A stretch of DNA of 64,000 bases from Lagopus muta (GCF_023343835.1 NC_064437.1:42247967-42311966), one strand, 5' to 3'; counted from the first letter of the stretch, positions 40,618 through 52,830 are shown. Notes: generated by a model not told the origin, from the sequence alone. Translations and numbers: made by a program.

Positions 40618-40870
40618 GGCTAGCAACTAAATAAACCAGGAAGAAACAGGATGTTTAAAGCTTCAAAAAACAAAATTTAATATGAAAAATCAATACAAAG
40701 AGAAGATTAAAAATACAAATCATAAGAGAACCAACATGAAAAAGGAATTTATTCTGAGGAAACTACACAGCCAAAGGAACGCTATCAAGTCTTACACAGA
40801 TGACAGAACTGTGGCTCCAAAAGATAAAAGTTAAACCAAAAGACGAACACTCCACGGCCCAGCCCTCTAG

Positions 40871-41115
40871 CTCGCTCCTGCCTCCCAGGTCCCCACGCCG
40901 CTCCTTCCTTCTTCTGCAGCAGCTCCTGAAACACCAGCGCGGACACCGTTAGACCTGCGGAGTGGCAAGCCCCCCATCTGAAGGAAAAGGAAAACGTAGC
41001 ATCGACAAACAACCCGGCACGCGACCACCCAGCCAAGGAAGGCCTTGCAACCCACTCCTCCAGCCAACCCCAAGCTCATCAGAGCAAAAACTACTTGGAG
41101 CAGCTTTTCTCACCT
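40871..41115 (+). repeat. Macrosatellite, diverged left-edge partial unit
   Basis: The array starts at CTCGCTCCTGCCTCCCAGG, which corresponds to 42,972 in the next unit, but the offset is 2,101 and not 2,117. The stretch 40,975-41,085 differs from the internal units by many substitutions and a net 16-bp shortening. A diverged edge copy is expected when internal units are homogenised by unequal exchange. Confidence 0.9.
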
Positions 41116-41209
41116 CACTGACGCGCGGCGGACTTCCAGCCGGTGCGGCGGGGGATCACAGAGGCGGGCAGACTGGGCAAATGGGGCTGGGCACACAACA
41201 GAGCGGTGG

Positions 41210-41222
41210 CCAATGAGTCAGC
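41210..41222 (+). promoter_or_regulatory. CCAAT box fused to AP-1/NF-E2-like site, one per unit
   Basis: CCAATGAGTCAGC combines a CCAAT box with TGAGTCA, the AP-1/NF-E2 core; the GC after it extends the NF-E2 form. TGAGTCA recurs at 43,331, 45,449, 47,566, 49,683 and 51,800. Binding is inferred from motif only. Confidence 0.5.
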
Positions 41223-42436
41223 TTCCCTGCTTACAGGGGACCCCCAGCCACTGCCACCATAGCAAAGGGCCTGGGACTGGGGGCACGGTTGCTCCCTGGC
41301 TTACAGGGCAGCCCCCATCCCTACGCCCGAGGGAGGCTCCTTCTCCCCAGTCTGGGGCACCTTGACCCACACCCCTCTAAGCGGGGCGGTCACCCCATGC
41401 AGGCTGCCAACAGAGCACAAACGCTCGCCACCCAGACCCTGATTACAGGCGGGCGGACGACACCCCTGGAGCCACGGAGCTCGGTCTCCCCCCCAGCGGC
41501 AGGAACAACTCGCGGCAGCCAGGCAGCGGGGCGGCACGGCCAAATGCCGCGGATGGGATCCCAGCCCTGAGTCCAGGGAGGGCGCAAGCCCAGCCCCGCA
41601 TCTCGCGGCCCTGTGCCTCTGAAAGGCCGGCACCGCATTCCCGCCCGAGTACGGGAGGGGTCTCTCAGAACGCAGCTCACCAAGCACACACGGGGGGCAC
41701 GCTCAGCCCTGCCTACAGGATGGCACCCCCACACCTCACCCTCTCCAAGAAGCCCCGCGGAGCGCAAGGCTCCCGCCAACGCCTGAGCTACAGGCTGGCC
41801 CGCCCGGCAGCAGCAGAACATCACCAACATCTTATTTTCGGGAGCCCAGAGAGCCACCTCGACCCACCGAGCGGGGAGGTCACCCCACACACACAAGTAA
41901 AGCAGCACCTCAACCTGCACCCTCTGACGGGCCAGGGAGGGGTCATTCCCACCAGCTGGATGGCTAAAGCAGCCGGCTGCAACGCCGCAGCCTCCCCACA
42001 CCTCCTTACAGGGTGGGCGGGCTGCTCAGGGACAGAGGGCTCCGAAGCTTGGGACACACACCCCGAGTACGGGGCTGTCACGCCGCCAGCAGAACAGGCG
42101 GCCACGCAAGGACAGGCCCAAGCCCTGGCTGCAGGGCGGCCTCGGCCACTGAACTACAGCGTGGCTCTGATCTGTACTACGTAAAAAGGAGGGAGACAGG
42201 ACACTCGCTGCGCTCGCGGGACTAAGAGGGAACACCCCTTTTGCGACATGCACCAAAGTCCTCCATTCCTCCCCGGGAAGTCGAAGCTAAGCTGCAGCCA
42301 TCTTTGTGGAGGCCTAAAGGGAAAGCTCAGTCGCTCACTCGCTCCACAAACACAAACAAGGAAAGGAAGGGGAACGCACGCACACTGGCGCGACTTCCCA
42401 GAAGGGAAGGACAACGCAGCGCAGCCAAACCCTGGG

Positions 42437-42442
42437 AATAAA
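42437..42442 (+). promoter_or_regulatory. AATAAA polyadenylation-type hexamer, one per complete unit
   Basis: AATAAA sits in CCTGGGAATAAACCCGC and is repeated with the array period. Downstream sequence is only modestly GT-rich (CCTGTGACCTGTCCC), so its use is uncertain. Confidence 0.35.
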
Positions 42443-42532
42443 CCCGCAACCACGAGCAACAGACAAGAGCCTGTGACCTGTCCCTAGCCTGCACGGAGGC
42501 CACAGACCTCAACGTGCCAAGGGGCTTCTCAG

Positions 42533-43020
42533 GTAAAACCAAAGGCCAAAGGCCGTGACGCACACCCCGAGTACGGGGCCGTCGCACTGACAGGCCACCA
42601 CCAGGCAACGATGCCGAGGGGCCGGAGGGGGAGGAGGGGCAGGGAAACGGCACTACCCTGCTTGCAGGGTGGCCTCGGGGTCCAGCGAGCTCCGTTTCCC
42701 ACTCGGGTGCGGAGAGGTGGCTCTCGCCCTCCGTTACAGGGGGCCACGCTCCCCAGGCAGCCAAAGGAGCAGCAAGGCAAAAGGCCAACTACAGCAAAGA
42801 CCCGAGCCCTGCTTACAGGGAGGTCGCCCAGCACAAAGCCGGCCTGGTCACCAAAGGCGCCGGCAACGCTCAACTCAAATGTGACTGTGCCAATGCTAAC
42901 GGGACAGGTGCTTTGCCCAGGTGCCTCTCTCCTTCCCCCCCGCGTCTGCACGCTTCGGCTTCCTCTTCTTGCTCGCTCCTGCCTCCCAGGTCCCCACGCC
43001 GCTCCTTCCTTCTTCTGCAG
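42533..43020 (+). other. Candidate 488-nt intron within each macrosatellite unit
   Basis: The donor context is TTCTCAG then GTAAAA. The acceptor is a strong pyrimidine tract ending CTTCTTCTGCAG. The same pair recurs in each complete unit. Position +6 of the donor is one of the few variable sites (A in units 1 and 4, G in units 2, 3 and 5). Use in any transcript is unproven. Confidence 0.35.
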
Positions 43021-46000
43021 CAGCTCCTGAAACACCAGCGCGGACACCATTAGGCCTGCGGAGTGGCAAGCCCCCCTACGTGAGGGAAAACGCAAACGCA
43101 GCGTCACAAACGAACATGGCACGCGACCACACAAGCAAGGAAGACCGCGCACTCACGCCCCCCACGCCCGCCCCCCTCATCTCCTCCCCGCTTCGTCCCA
43201 GCAAAAACTACTTGGAACAGCTTTTCTCACCTCACTGACGCGCGGCGGACTTCCAGCCGGTGCGGCGGGGGATCACAGAGGCGGGCAGACTGGGCAAATG
43301 GGGCTGGGCACACAACAGAGCGGTGGCCAATGAGTCAGCTTCCCTGCTTACAGGGGACCCCCAGCCACTGCCACCATAGCAAAGGGCCTGGGACTGGGGG
43401 CACGGTTGCTCCCTGGCTTACAGGGCAGCCCCCATCCCTACGCCCGAGGGAGGCTCCTTCTCCCCAGTCTGGGGCACCTTGACCCACACCCCTCTAAGCG
43501 GGGCGGTCACCCCATGCAGGCTGCCAACAGAGCACAAACGCTCGCCACCCAGACCCTGATTACAGGCGGGCGGACGACACCCCTGGAGCCACGGAGCTCG
43601 GTCTCCCCCCCAGCGGCAGGAACAACTCGCGGCAGCCAGGCAGCGGGGCGGCACGGCCAAATGCCGCGGATGGGATCCCAGCCCTGAGTCCAGGGAGGGC
43701 GCAAGCCCAGCCCCGCATCTCGCGGCCCTGTGCCTCTGAAAGGCCGGCACCGCATTCCCGCCCGAGTACGGGAGGGGTCTCTCAGAACGCAGCTCACCAA
43801 GCACACACGGGGGGCACGCTCAGCCCTGCCTACAGGACGGCACCCCCACACCTCACCCTCTCCAAGAAGCCCCGCGGAGCGCAAGGCTCCCGCCAACGCC
43901 TGAGCTACAGGCTGGCCCGCCCGGCAGCAGCAGAACATCACCAACATCTTATTTTCGGGAGCCCAGAGAGCCACCTCGACCCACCGAGCGGGGAGGTCAC
44001 CCCACACACACAAGTAAAGCAGCACCTCAACCTGCACCCTCTGACGGGCCAGGGAGGGGTCATTCCCACCAGCTGGATGGCTAAAGCAGCCGGCTGCAAC
44101 GCCGCAGCCTCCCCACACCTCCTTACAGGGCGGGCGGGCTGCTCAGGGACAGAGGGCTCCGAAGCTTGGGACACACACCCCGAGTACGGGGCTGTCACGC
44201 CGCCAGCAGAACAGGCGGCCACGCAAGGACAGGCCCAAGCCCTGGCTGCAGGGCGGCCTCGGCCACTGAACTACAGCGTGGCTCTGATCTGTACTACGTA
44301 AAAAGGAGGGAGACAGGACACTCGCTGCGCTCGCGGGACTAAGAGGGAACACCCCTTTTGCGACATGCACCAAAGTCCTCCATTCCTCCCCGGGAAGTCG
44401 AAGCTAAGCTGCAGCCATCTTTGTGGAGGCCTAAAGGGAAAGCTCAGTCGCTCACTCGCTCCACAAACACAAACAAGGAAAGGAAGGGGAACGCACGCAC
44501 ACTGGCGCGACTTCCCAGAAGGGAAGGACAACGCAGCGCAGCCAAACCCTGGGAATAAACCCGCAACCACGAGCAACAGACAAGAGCCTGTGACCTGTCC
44601 CTAGCCTGCACGGAGGCCACAGACCTCAACGTGCCAAGGGGCTTCTCAGGTAAAGCCAAAGGCCAAAGGCCGTGACGCACACCCCGAGTACGGGGCCGTC
44701 GCACTGACAGGCCACCACCAGGCAACGATGCCGAGGGGCCGGAGGGGGAGGAGGGGCAGGGAAACGGCACTACCCTGCTTGCAGGGTGGCCTCGGGGTCC
44801 AGCGAGCTCCGTTTCCCACTCGGGTGCGGAGAGGTGGCTCTCGCCCTCCGTTACAGGGGGCCACGCTCCCCAGGCAGCCAAAGGAGCAGCAAGGCAAAAG
44901 GCCAACTACAGCAAAGACCCGAGCCCTGCTTACAGGGAGGTCGCCCAGCACAAAGCCGGCCTGGTCACCAAAGGCGCCGGCAACGCTCAACTCAAATGTG
45001 ACTGTGCCAATGCTAACGGGACAGGTGCTTTGCCCAGGTGCCTCTCTCCTTCCCCCCCGCGTCTGCACGCTTCGGCTTCCTCTTCTTGCTCGCTCCTGCC
45101 TCCCAGGTCCCCACGCCGCTCCTTCCTTCTTCTGCAGCAGCTCCTGAAACACCAGCGCGGACACCATTAGGCCTGCGGAGTGGCAAGCCCCCCTACGTGA
45201 GGGAAAACGCAAACGCAGCGTCACAAACGAACATGGCACGCGACCACACAAGCAAGGAAGACCGCGCACTCACGCCCCCCACGCCCGCCCCCCTCATCTC
45301 CTCCCCGCTTCGTCCCAGCAAAAACTACTTGGAACAGCTTTTCTCACCTCACTGACGCGCGGCGGACTTCCAGCCGGTGCGGCGGGGGAATCACAGAGGC
45401 GGGCAGACTGGGCAAATGGGGCTGGGCACACAACAGAGCGGTGGCCAATGAGTCAGCTTCCCTGCTTACAGGGGACCCCCAGCCACTGCCACCATAGCAA
45501 AGGGCCTGGGACTGGGGGCACGGTTGCTCCCTGGCTTACAGGGCAGCCCCCATCCCTACGCCCGAGGGAGGCTCCTTCTCCCCAGTCTGGGGCACCTTGA
45601 CCCACACCCCTCTAAGCGGGGCGGTCACCCCATGCAGGCTGCCAACAGAGCACAAACGCTCGCCACCCAGACCCTGATTACAGGCGGGCGGACGACACCC
45701 CTGGAGCCACGGAGCTCGGTCTCCCCCCCAGCGGCAGGAACAACTCGCGGCAGCCAGGCAGCGGGGCGGCACGGCCAAATGCCGCGGATGGGATCCCAGC
45801 CCTGAGTCCAGGGAGGGCGCAAGCCCAGCCCCGCATCTCGCGGCCCTGTGCCTCTGAAAGGCCGGCACCGCATTCCCGCCCGAGTACGGGAGGGGTCTCT
45901 CAGAACGCAGCTCACCAAGCACACACGGGGGGCACGCTCAGCCCTGCCTACAGGACGGCACCCCCACACCTCACCCTCTCCAAGAAGCCCCGCGGAGCGC

Positions 46001-49000
46001 AAGGCTCCCGCCAACGCCTGAGCTACAGGCTGGCCCGCCCGGCAGCAGCAGAACATCACCAACATCTTATTTTCGGGAGCCCAGAGAGCCACCTCGACCC
46101 ACCGAGCGGGGAGGTCACCCCACACACACAAGTAAAGCAGCACCTCAACCTGCACCCTCTGACGGGCCAGGGAGGGGTCATTCCCACCAGCTGGATGGCT
46201 AAAGCAGCCGGCTGCAACGCCGCAGCCTCCCCACACCTCCTTACAGGGCGGGCGGGCTGCTCAGGGACAGAGGGCTCCGAAGCTTGGGACACACACCCCG
46301 AGTACGGGGCTGTCACGCCGCCAGCAGAACAGGCGGCCACGCAAGGACAGGCCCAAGCCCTGGCTGCAGGGCGGCCTCGGCCACTGAACTACAGCGTGGC
46401 TCTGATCTGTACTACGTAAAAAGGAGGGAGACAGGACACTCGCTGCGCTCGCGGGACTAAGAGGGAACACCCCTTTTGCGACATGCACCAAAGTCCTCCA
46501 TTCCTCCCCGGGAAGTCGAAGCTAAGCTGCAGCCATCTTTGTGGAGGCCTAAAGGGAAAGCTCAGTCGCTCACTCGCTCCACAAACACAAACAAGGAAAG
46601 GAAGGGGAACGCACGCACACTGGCGCGACTTCCCAGAAGGGAAGGACAACGCAGCGCAGCCAAACCCTGGGAATAAACCCGCAACCACGAGCAACAGACA
46701 AGAGCCTGTGACCTGTCCCTAGCCTGCACGGAGGCCACAGACCTCAACGTGCCAAGGGGCTTCTCAGGTAAAGCCAAAGGCCAAAGGCCGTGACGCACAC
46801 CCCGAGTACGGGGCCGTCGCACTGACAGGCCACCACCAGGCAACGATGCCGAGGGGCCGGAGGGGGAGGAGGGGCAGGGAAACGGCACTACCCTGCTTGC
46901 AGGGTGGCCTCGGGGTCCAGCGAGCTCCGTTTCCCACTCGGGTGCGGAGAGGTGGCTCTCGCCCTCCGTTACAGGGGGCCACGCTCCCCAGGCAGCCAAA
47001 GGAGCAGCAAGGCAAAAGGCCAACTACAGCAAAGACCCGAGCCCTGCTTACAGGGAGGTCGCCCAGCACAAAGCCGGCCTGGTCACCAAAGGCGCCGGCA
47101 ACGCTCAACTCAAATGTGACTGTGCCAATGCTAACGGGACAGGTGCTTTGCCCAGGTGCCTCTCTCCTTCCCCCCCGCGTCTGCACGCTTCGGCTTCCTC
47201 TTCTTGCTCGCTCCTGCCTCCCAGGTCCCCACGCCGCTCCTTCCTTCTTCTGCAGCAGCTCCTGAAACACCAGCGCGGACACCATTAGGCCTGGGGAGTG
47301 GCAAGCCCCCCTACGTGAGGGAAAACGCAAACGCAGCGTCACAAACGAACATGGCACGCGACCACACAAGCAAGGAAGACCGCGCACTCACGCCCCCCAC
47401 GCCCGCCCCCCTCATCTCCTCCCCGCTTCGTCCCAGCAAAAACTACTTGGAACAGCTTTTCTCACCTCACTGACGCGCGGCGGACTTCCAGCCGGTGCGG
47501 CGGGGGATCACAGAGGCGGGCAGACTGGGCAAATGGGGCTGGGCACACAACAGAGCGGTGGCCAATGAGTCAGCTTCCCTGCTTACAGGGGACCCCCAGC
47601 CACTGCCACCATAGCAAAGGGCCTGGGACTGGGGGCACGGTTGCTCCCTGGCTTACAGGGCAGCCCCCATCCCTACGCCCGAGGGAGGCTCCTTCTCCCC
47701 AGTCTGGGGCACCTTGACCCACACCCCTCTAAGCGGGGCGGTCACCCCATGCAGGCTGCCAACAGAGCACAAACGCTCGCCACCCAGACCCTGATTACAG
47801 GCGGGCGGACGACACCCCTGGAGCCACGGAGCTCGGTCTCCCCCCCAGCGGCAGGAACAACTCGCGGCAGCCAGGCAGCGGGGCGGCACGGCCAAATGCC
47901 GCGGATGGGATCCCAGCCCTGAGTCCAGGGAGGGCGCAAGCCCAGCCCCGCATCTCGCGGCCCTGTGCCTCTGAAAGGCCGGCACCGCATTCCCGCCCGA
48001 GTACGGGAGGGGTCTCTCAGAACGCAGCTCACCAAGCACACACGGGGGGCACGCTCAGCCCTGCCTACAGGACGGCACCCCCACACCTCACCCTCTCCAA
48101 GAAGCCCCGCGGAGCGCAAGGCTCCCGCCAACGCCTGAGCTACAGGCTGGCCCGCCCGGCAGCAGCAGAACATCACCAACATCTTATTTTCGGGAGCCCA
48201 GAGAGCCACCTCGACCCACCGAGCGGGGAGGTCACCCCACACACACAAGTAAAGCAGCACCTCAACCTGCACCCTCTGACGGGCCAGGGAGGGGTCATTC
48301 CCACCAGCTGGATGGCTAAAGCAGCCGGCTGCAACGCCGCAGCCTCCCCACACCTCCTTACAGGGTGGGCGGGCTGCTCAGGGACAGAGGGCTCCGAAGC
48401 TTGGGACACACACCCCGAGTACGGGGCTGTCACGCCGCCAGCAGAACAGGCGGCCACGCAAGGACAGGCCCAAGCCCTGGCTGCAGGGCGGCCTCGGCCA
48501 CTGAACTACAGCGTGGCTCTGATCTGTACTACGTAAAAAGGAGGGAGACAGGACACTCGCTGCGCTCGCGGGACTAAGAGGGAACACCCCTTTTGCGACA
48601 TGCACCAAAGTCCTCCATTCCTCCCCGGGAAGTCGAAGCTAAGCTGCAGCCATCTTTGTGGAGGCCTAAAGGGAAAGCTCAGTCGCTCACTCGCTCCACA
48701 AACACAAACAAGGAAAGGAAGGGGAACGCACGCACACTGGCGCGACTTCCCAGAAGGGAAGGACAACGCAGCGCAGCCAAACCCTGGGAATAAACCCGCA
48801 ACCACGAGCAACAGACAAGAGCCTGTGACCTGTCCCTAGCCTGCACGGAGGCCACAGACCTCAACGTGCCAAGGGGCTTCTCAGGTAAAACCAAAGGCCA
48901 AAGGCCGTGACGCACACCCCGAGTACGGGGCCGTCGCACTGACAGGCCACCACCAGGCAACGATGCCGAGGGGCCGGAGGGGGAGGAGGGGCAGGGAAAC

Positions 49001-52000
49001 GGCACTACCCTGCTTGCAGGGTGGCCTCGGGGTCCAGCGAGCTCCGTTTCCCACTCGGGTGCGGAGAGGTGGCTCTCGCCCTCCGTTACAGGGGGCCACG
49101 CTCCCCAGGCAGCCAAAGGAGCAGCAAGGCAAAAGGCCAACTACAGCAAAGACCCGAGCCCTGCTTACAGGGAGGTCGCCCAGCACAAAGCCGGCCTGGT
49201 CACCAAAGGCGCCGGCAACGCTCAACTCAAATGTGACTGTGCCAATGCTAACGGGACAGGTGCTTTGCCCAGGTGCCTCTCTCCTTCCCCCCCGCGTCTG
49301 CACGCTTCGGCTTCCTCTTCTTGCTCGCTCCTGCCTCCCAGGTCCCCACGCCGCTCCTTCCTTCTTCTGCAGCAGCTCCTGAAACACCAGCGCGGACACC
49401 ATTAGGCCTGCGGAGTGGCAAGCCCCCCTACGTGAGGGAAAACGCAAACGCAGCGTCACAAACGAACATGGCACGCGACCACACAAGCAAGGAAGACCGC
49501 GCACTCACGCCCCCCACGCCCGCCCCCCTCATCTCCTCCCCGCTTCATCCCAGCAAAAACTACTTGGAACAGCTTTTCTCACCTCACTGACGCGCGGCGG
49601 ACTTCCAGCCGGTGCGGCGGGGGATCACAGAGGCGGGCAGACTGGGCAAATGGGGCTGGGCACACAACAGAGCGGTGGCCAATGAGTCAGCTTCCCTGCT
49701 TACAGGGGACCCCCAGCCACTGCCACCATAGCAAAGGGCCTGGGACTGGGGGCACGGTTGCTCCCTGGCTTACAGGGCAGCCCCCATCCCTACGCCCGAG
49801 GGAGGCTCCTTCTCCCCAGTCTGGGGCACCTTGACCCACACCCCTCTAAGCGGGGCGGTCACCCCATGCAGGCTGCCAACAGAGCACAAACGCTCGCCAC
49901 CCAGACCCTGATTACAGGCGGGCGGACGACACCCCTGGAGCCACGGAGCTCGGTCTCCCCCCCAGCGGCAGGAACAACTCGCGGCAGCCAGGCAGCGGGG
50001 CGGCACGGCCAAATGCCGCGGATGGGATCCCAGCCCTGAGTCCAGGGAGGGCGCAAGCCCAGCCCCGCATCTCGCGGCCCTGTGCCTCTGAAAGGCCGGC
50101 ACCGCATTCCCGCCCGAGTACGGGAGGGGTCTCTCAGAACGCAGCTCACCAAGCACACACGGGGGGCACGCTCAGCCCTGCCTACAGGATGGCACCCCCA
50201 CACCTCACCCTCTCCAAGAAGCCCCGCGGAGCGCAAGGCTCCCGCCAACGCCTGAGCTACAGGCTGGCCCGCCCGGCAGCAGCAGAACATCACCAACATC
50301 TTATTTTCGGGAGCCCAGAGAGCCACCTCGACCCACCGAGCGGGGAGGTCACCCCACACACACAAGTAAAGCAGCACCTCAACCTGCACCCTCTGACGGG
50401 CCAGGGAGGGGTCATTCCCACCAGCTGGATAGCTAAAGCAGCCGGCTGCAACGCCGCAGCCTCCCCACACCTCCTTACAGGGCGGGCGGGCTGCTCAGGG
50501 ACAGAGGGCTCCGAAGCTTGGGACACACACCCCGAGTACGGGGCTGTCACACCGCCAGCAGAACAGGCGGCCACGCAAGGACAGACCCAAGCCCTGGCTG
50601 CAGGGCGGCCTCGGCCACTGAACTACAGCGTGGCTCTGATCTGTACTACGTAAAAAGGAGGGAGACAGGACACTCGCTGCGCTCGCGGGACTAAGAGGGA
50701 ACACCCCTTTTGCGACATGCACCAAAGTCCTCCATTCCTCCCCGGGAAGTCAAAGCTAAGCTGCAGCCATCTTTGTGGAGGCCTAAAGGGAAAGCTCAGT
50801 CGCTCACTCGCTCCACAAACACAAACAAGGAAAGGAAGGGGAACGCACGCACACTGGCGCGACTTCCCAGAAGGGAAGGACAACGCAGCGCAGCCAAACC
50901 CTGGGAATAAACCCGCAACCACGAGCAACAGACAAGAGCCTGTGACCTGTCCCTAGCCTGCACGGAGGCCACAGACCTCAACGTGCCAAGGGGCTTCTCA
51001 GGTAAAGCCAAAGGCCAAAGGCCGTGACGCACACCCCGAGTACGGGGCCGTCGCACTGACAGGCCACCACCAGGCAACGATGCCGAGGGGCCGGAGGGGG
51101 AGGAGGGGCAGGGAAACGGCACTACCCTGCTTGCAGGGTGGCCTCGGGGTCCAGCGAGCTCCGTTTCCCACTCGGGTGCGGAGAGGTGGCTCTCGCCCTC
51201 CGTTACAGGGGGCCACGCTCCCCAGGCAGCCAAAGGAGCAGCAAGGCAAAAGGCCAACTACAGCAAAGACCCGAGCCCTGCTTACAGGGAGGTCGCCCAG
51301 CACAAAGCCGGCCTGGTCACCAAAGGCGCCGGCAACGCTCAACTCAAATGTGACTGTGCCAATGCTAACGGGACAGGTGCTTTGCCCAGGTGCCTCTCTC
51401 CTTCCCCCCCGCGTCTGCACGCTTCGGCTTCCTCTTCTTGCTCGCTCCTGCCTCCCAGGTCCCCACGCCGCTCCTTCCTTCTTCTGCAGCAGCTCCTGAA
51501 ACACCAGCGCGGACACCATTAGGCCTGCGGAGTGGCAAGCCCCCCTACGTGAGGGAAAACGCAAACGCAGCGTCACAAACGAACATGGCACGCGACCACA
51601 CAAGCAAGGAAGACCGCGCACTCACGCCCCCCACGCCCGCCCCCCTCATCTCCTCCCCGCTTCGTCCCAGCAAAAACTACTTGGAACAGCTTTTCTCACC
51701 TCACTGACGCGCGGCGGACTTCCAGCCGGTGCGGCGGGGGATCACAGAGGCGGGCAGACTGGGCAAATGGGGCTGGGCACACAACAGAGCGGTGGCCAAT
51801 GAGTCAGCTTCCCTGCTTACAGGGGACCCCCAGCCACTGCCACCATAGCAAAGGGCCTGGGACTGGGGGCACGGTTGCTCCCTGGCTTACAGGGCAGCCC
51901 CCATCCCTACGCCCGAGGGAGGCTCCTTCTCCCCAGTCTGGGGCACCTTGACCCACACCCCTCTAAGCGGGGCGGTCACCCCATGCAGGCTGCCAACAGA

Positions 52001-52392
52001 GCACAAACGCTCGCCACCCAGACCCTGATTACAGGCGGGCGGACGACACCCCTGGAGCCACGGAGCTCGGTCTCCCCCCCAGCGGCAGGAACAACTCGCG
52101 GCAGCCAGGCAGCGGGGCGGCACGGCCAAATGCCGCGGATGGGATCCCAGCCCTGAGTCCAGGGAGGGCGCAAGCCCAGCCCCGCATCTCGCGGCCCTGT
52201 GCCTCTGAAAGGCCGGCACCGCATTCCCGCCCGAGTACGGGAGGGGTCTCTCAGAACGCAGCTCACCAAGCACACACGGGGGGCACGCTCAGCCCTGCCT
52301 ACAGGACGGCACCCCCACACCTCACCCTCTCCAAGAAGCCCCGCGGAGCGCAAGGCTCCCGCCAACGCCTGAGCTACAGGCTGGCCCGCCCG

Positions 52393-52830
52393 GCCTCCTG
52401 CCTCCCAGGTCCCCACGCCGCTCCTTCCTTCTTCTGCAGCAGCTCCTGAAACACCAGCGCGGACACCATTAGGCCTGCGGAGTGGCAAGCCCCCCTACGT
52501 GAGGGAAAACGCAAACCTAGCATTGCCTGGGAGGGGTCATTCCCACCAGCCGGATGGCTAAAGCAGCCGGCTGCTACGCCGCAGCCTCCCCACTCCTGAT
52601 TACAGGGCGGGCAGGTTGCTCAGTGACAGAAGGCTTTGAAGCTTGGGACACACATCCCTGTCTACAGGATGGTACTCCAACACTTCACTCTTATAGAAGC
52701 TGCCAGCAATGCATAAACGGTGTTGCAGGGATCAGAGTTAGGCAGAGTGGTTGAATTTACCTAGCAGCAGATAAAGCAGTGGCCAAAGAGTACGCTTCCG
52801 CATATACAGGGGACCACCAGCCCCTGCCTT
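52393..52830 (+). repeat. Macrosatellite, rearranged and decayed right edge
   Basis: At 52,392/52,393 the unit jumps from CCCGCCCGGC straight to CTCCTGCCTCCCAGG, skipping about 1.2 kb of unit. A second jump near 52,520 leads to GGGAGGGGTCATTCCCACC. The remaining sequence follows the unit order with growing divergence and CpG loss, ending near 52,830 at an altered copy of the TTACAGGGGACC segment. Confidence 0.85.

Larger units (their letters stand above)
41116..52392 (+). repeat. 2,117-bp CpG-rich macrosatellite array (MHM-like candidate)
   Basis: Head-to-tail units start at 41,116, 43,233, 45,350, 47,468, 49,585 and 51,702, giving periods of 2,117, 2,117, 2,118, 2,117 and 2,117. The extra base is an A near 45,391. 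Five units are complete and the sixth is cut at about 52,392. By eye the units differ at only a few positions. Each complete unit has one BamHI site (GGATCC; 41,556 in the first), as in the roughly 2.2-kb BamHI repeat of the chicken Z-linked MHM locus. I infer MHM-like identity from period, site, CpG richness and avian context, not from sequence comparison. Every unit also has GTGGCCAATGAGTCAGC, an AATAAA and a candidate intron. Long frames on both strands (up to 207 codons) simply reflect high GC. Confidence 0.95.

Noticed and set aside
41301-51621. Long ORFs (up to 207 codons, both strands) repeated in every macrosatellite unit
   Set aside because: High GC makes long open frames common, they overlap on both strands, and the units are too similar for conservation to mean anything. 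No family resemblance or signal was seen.
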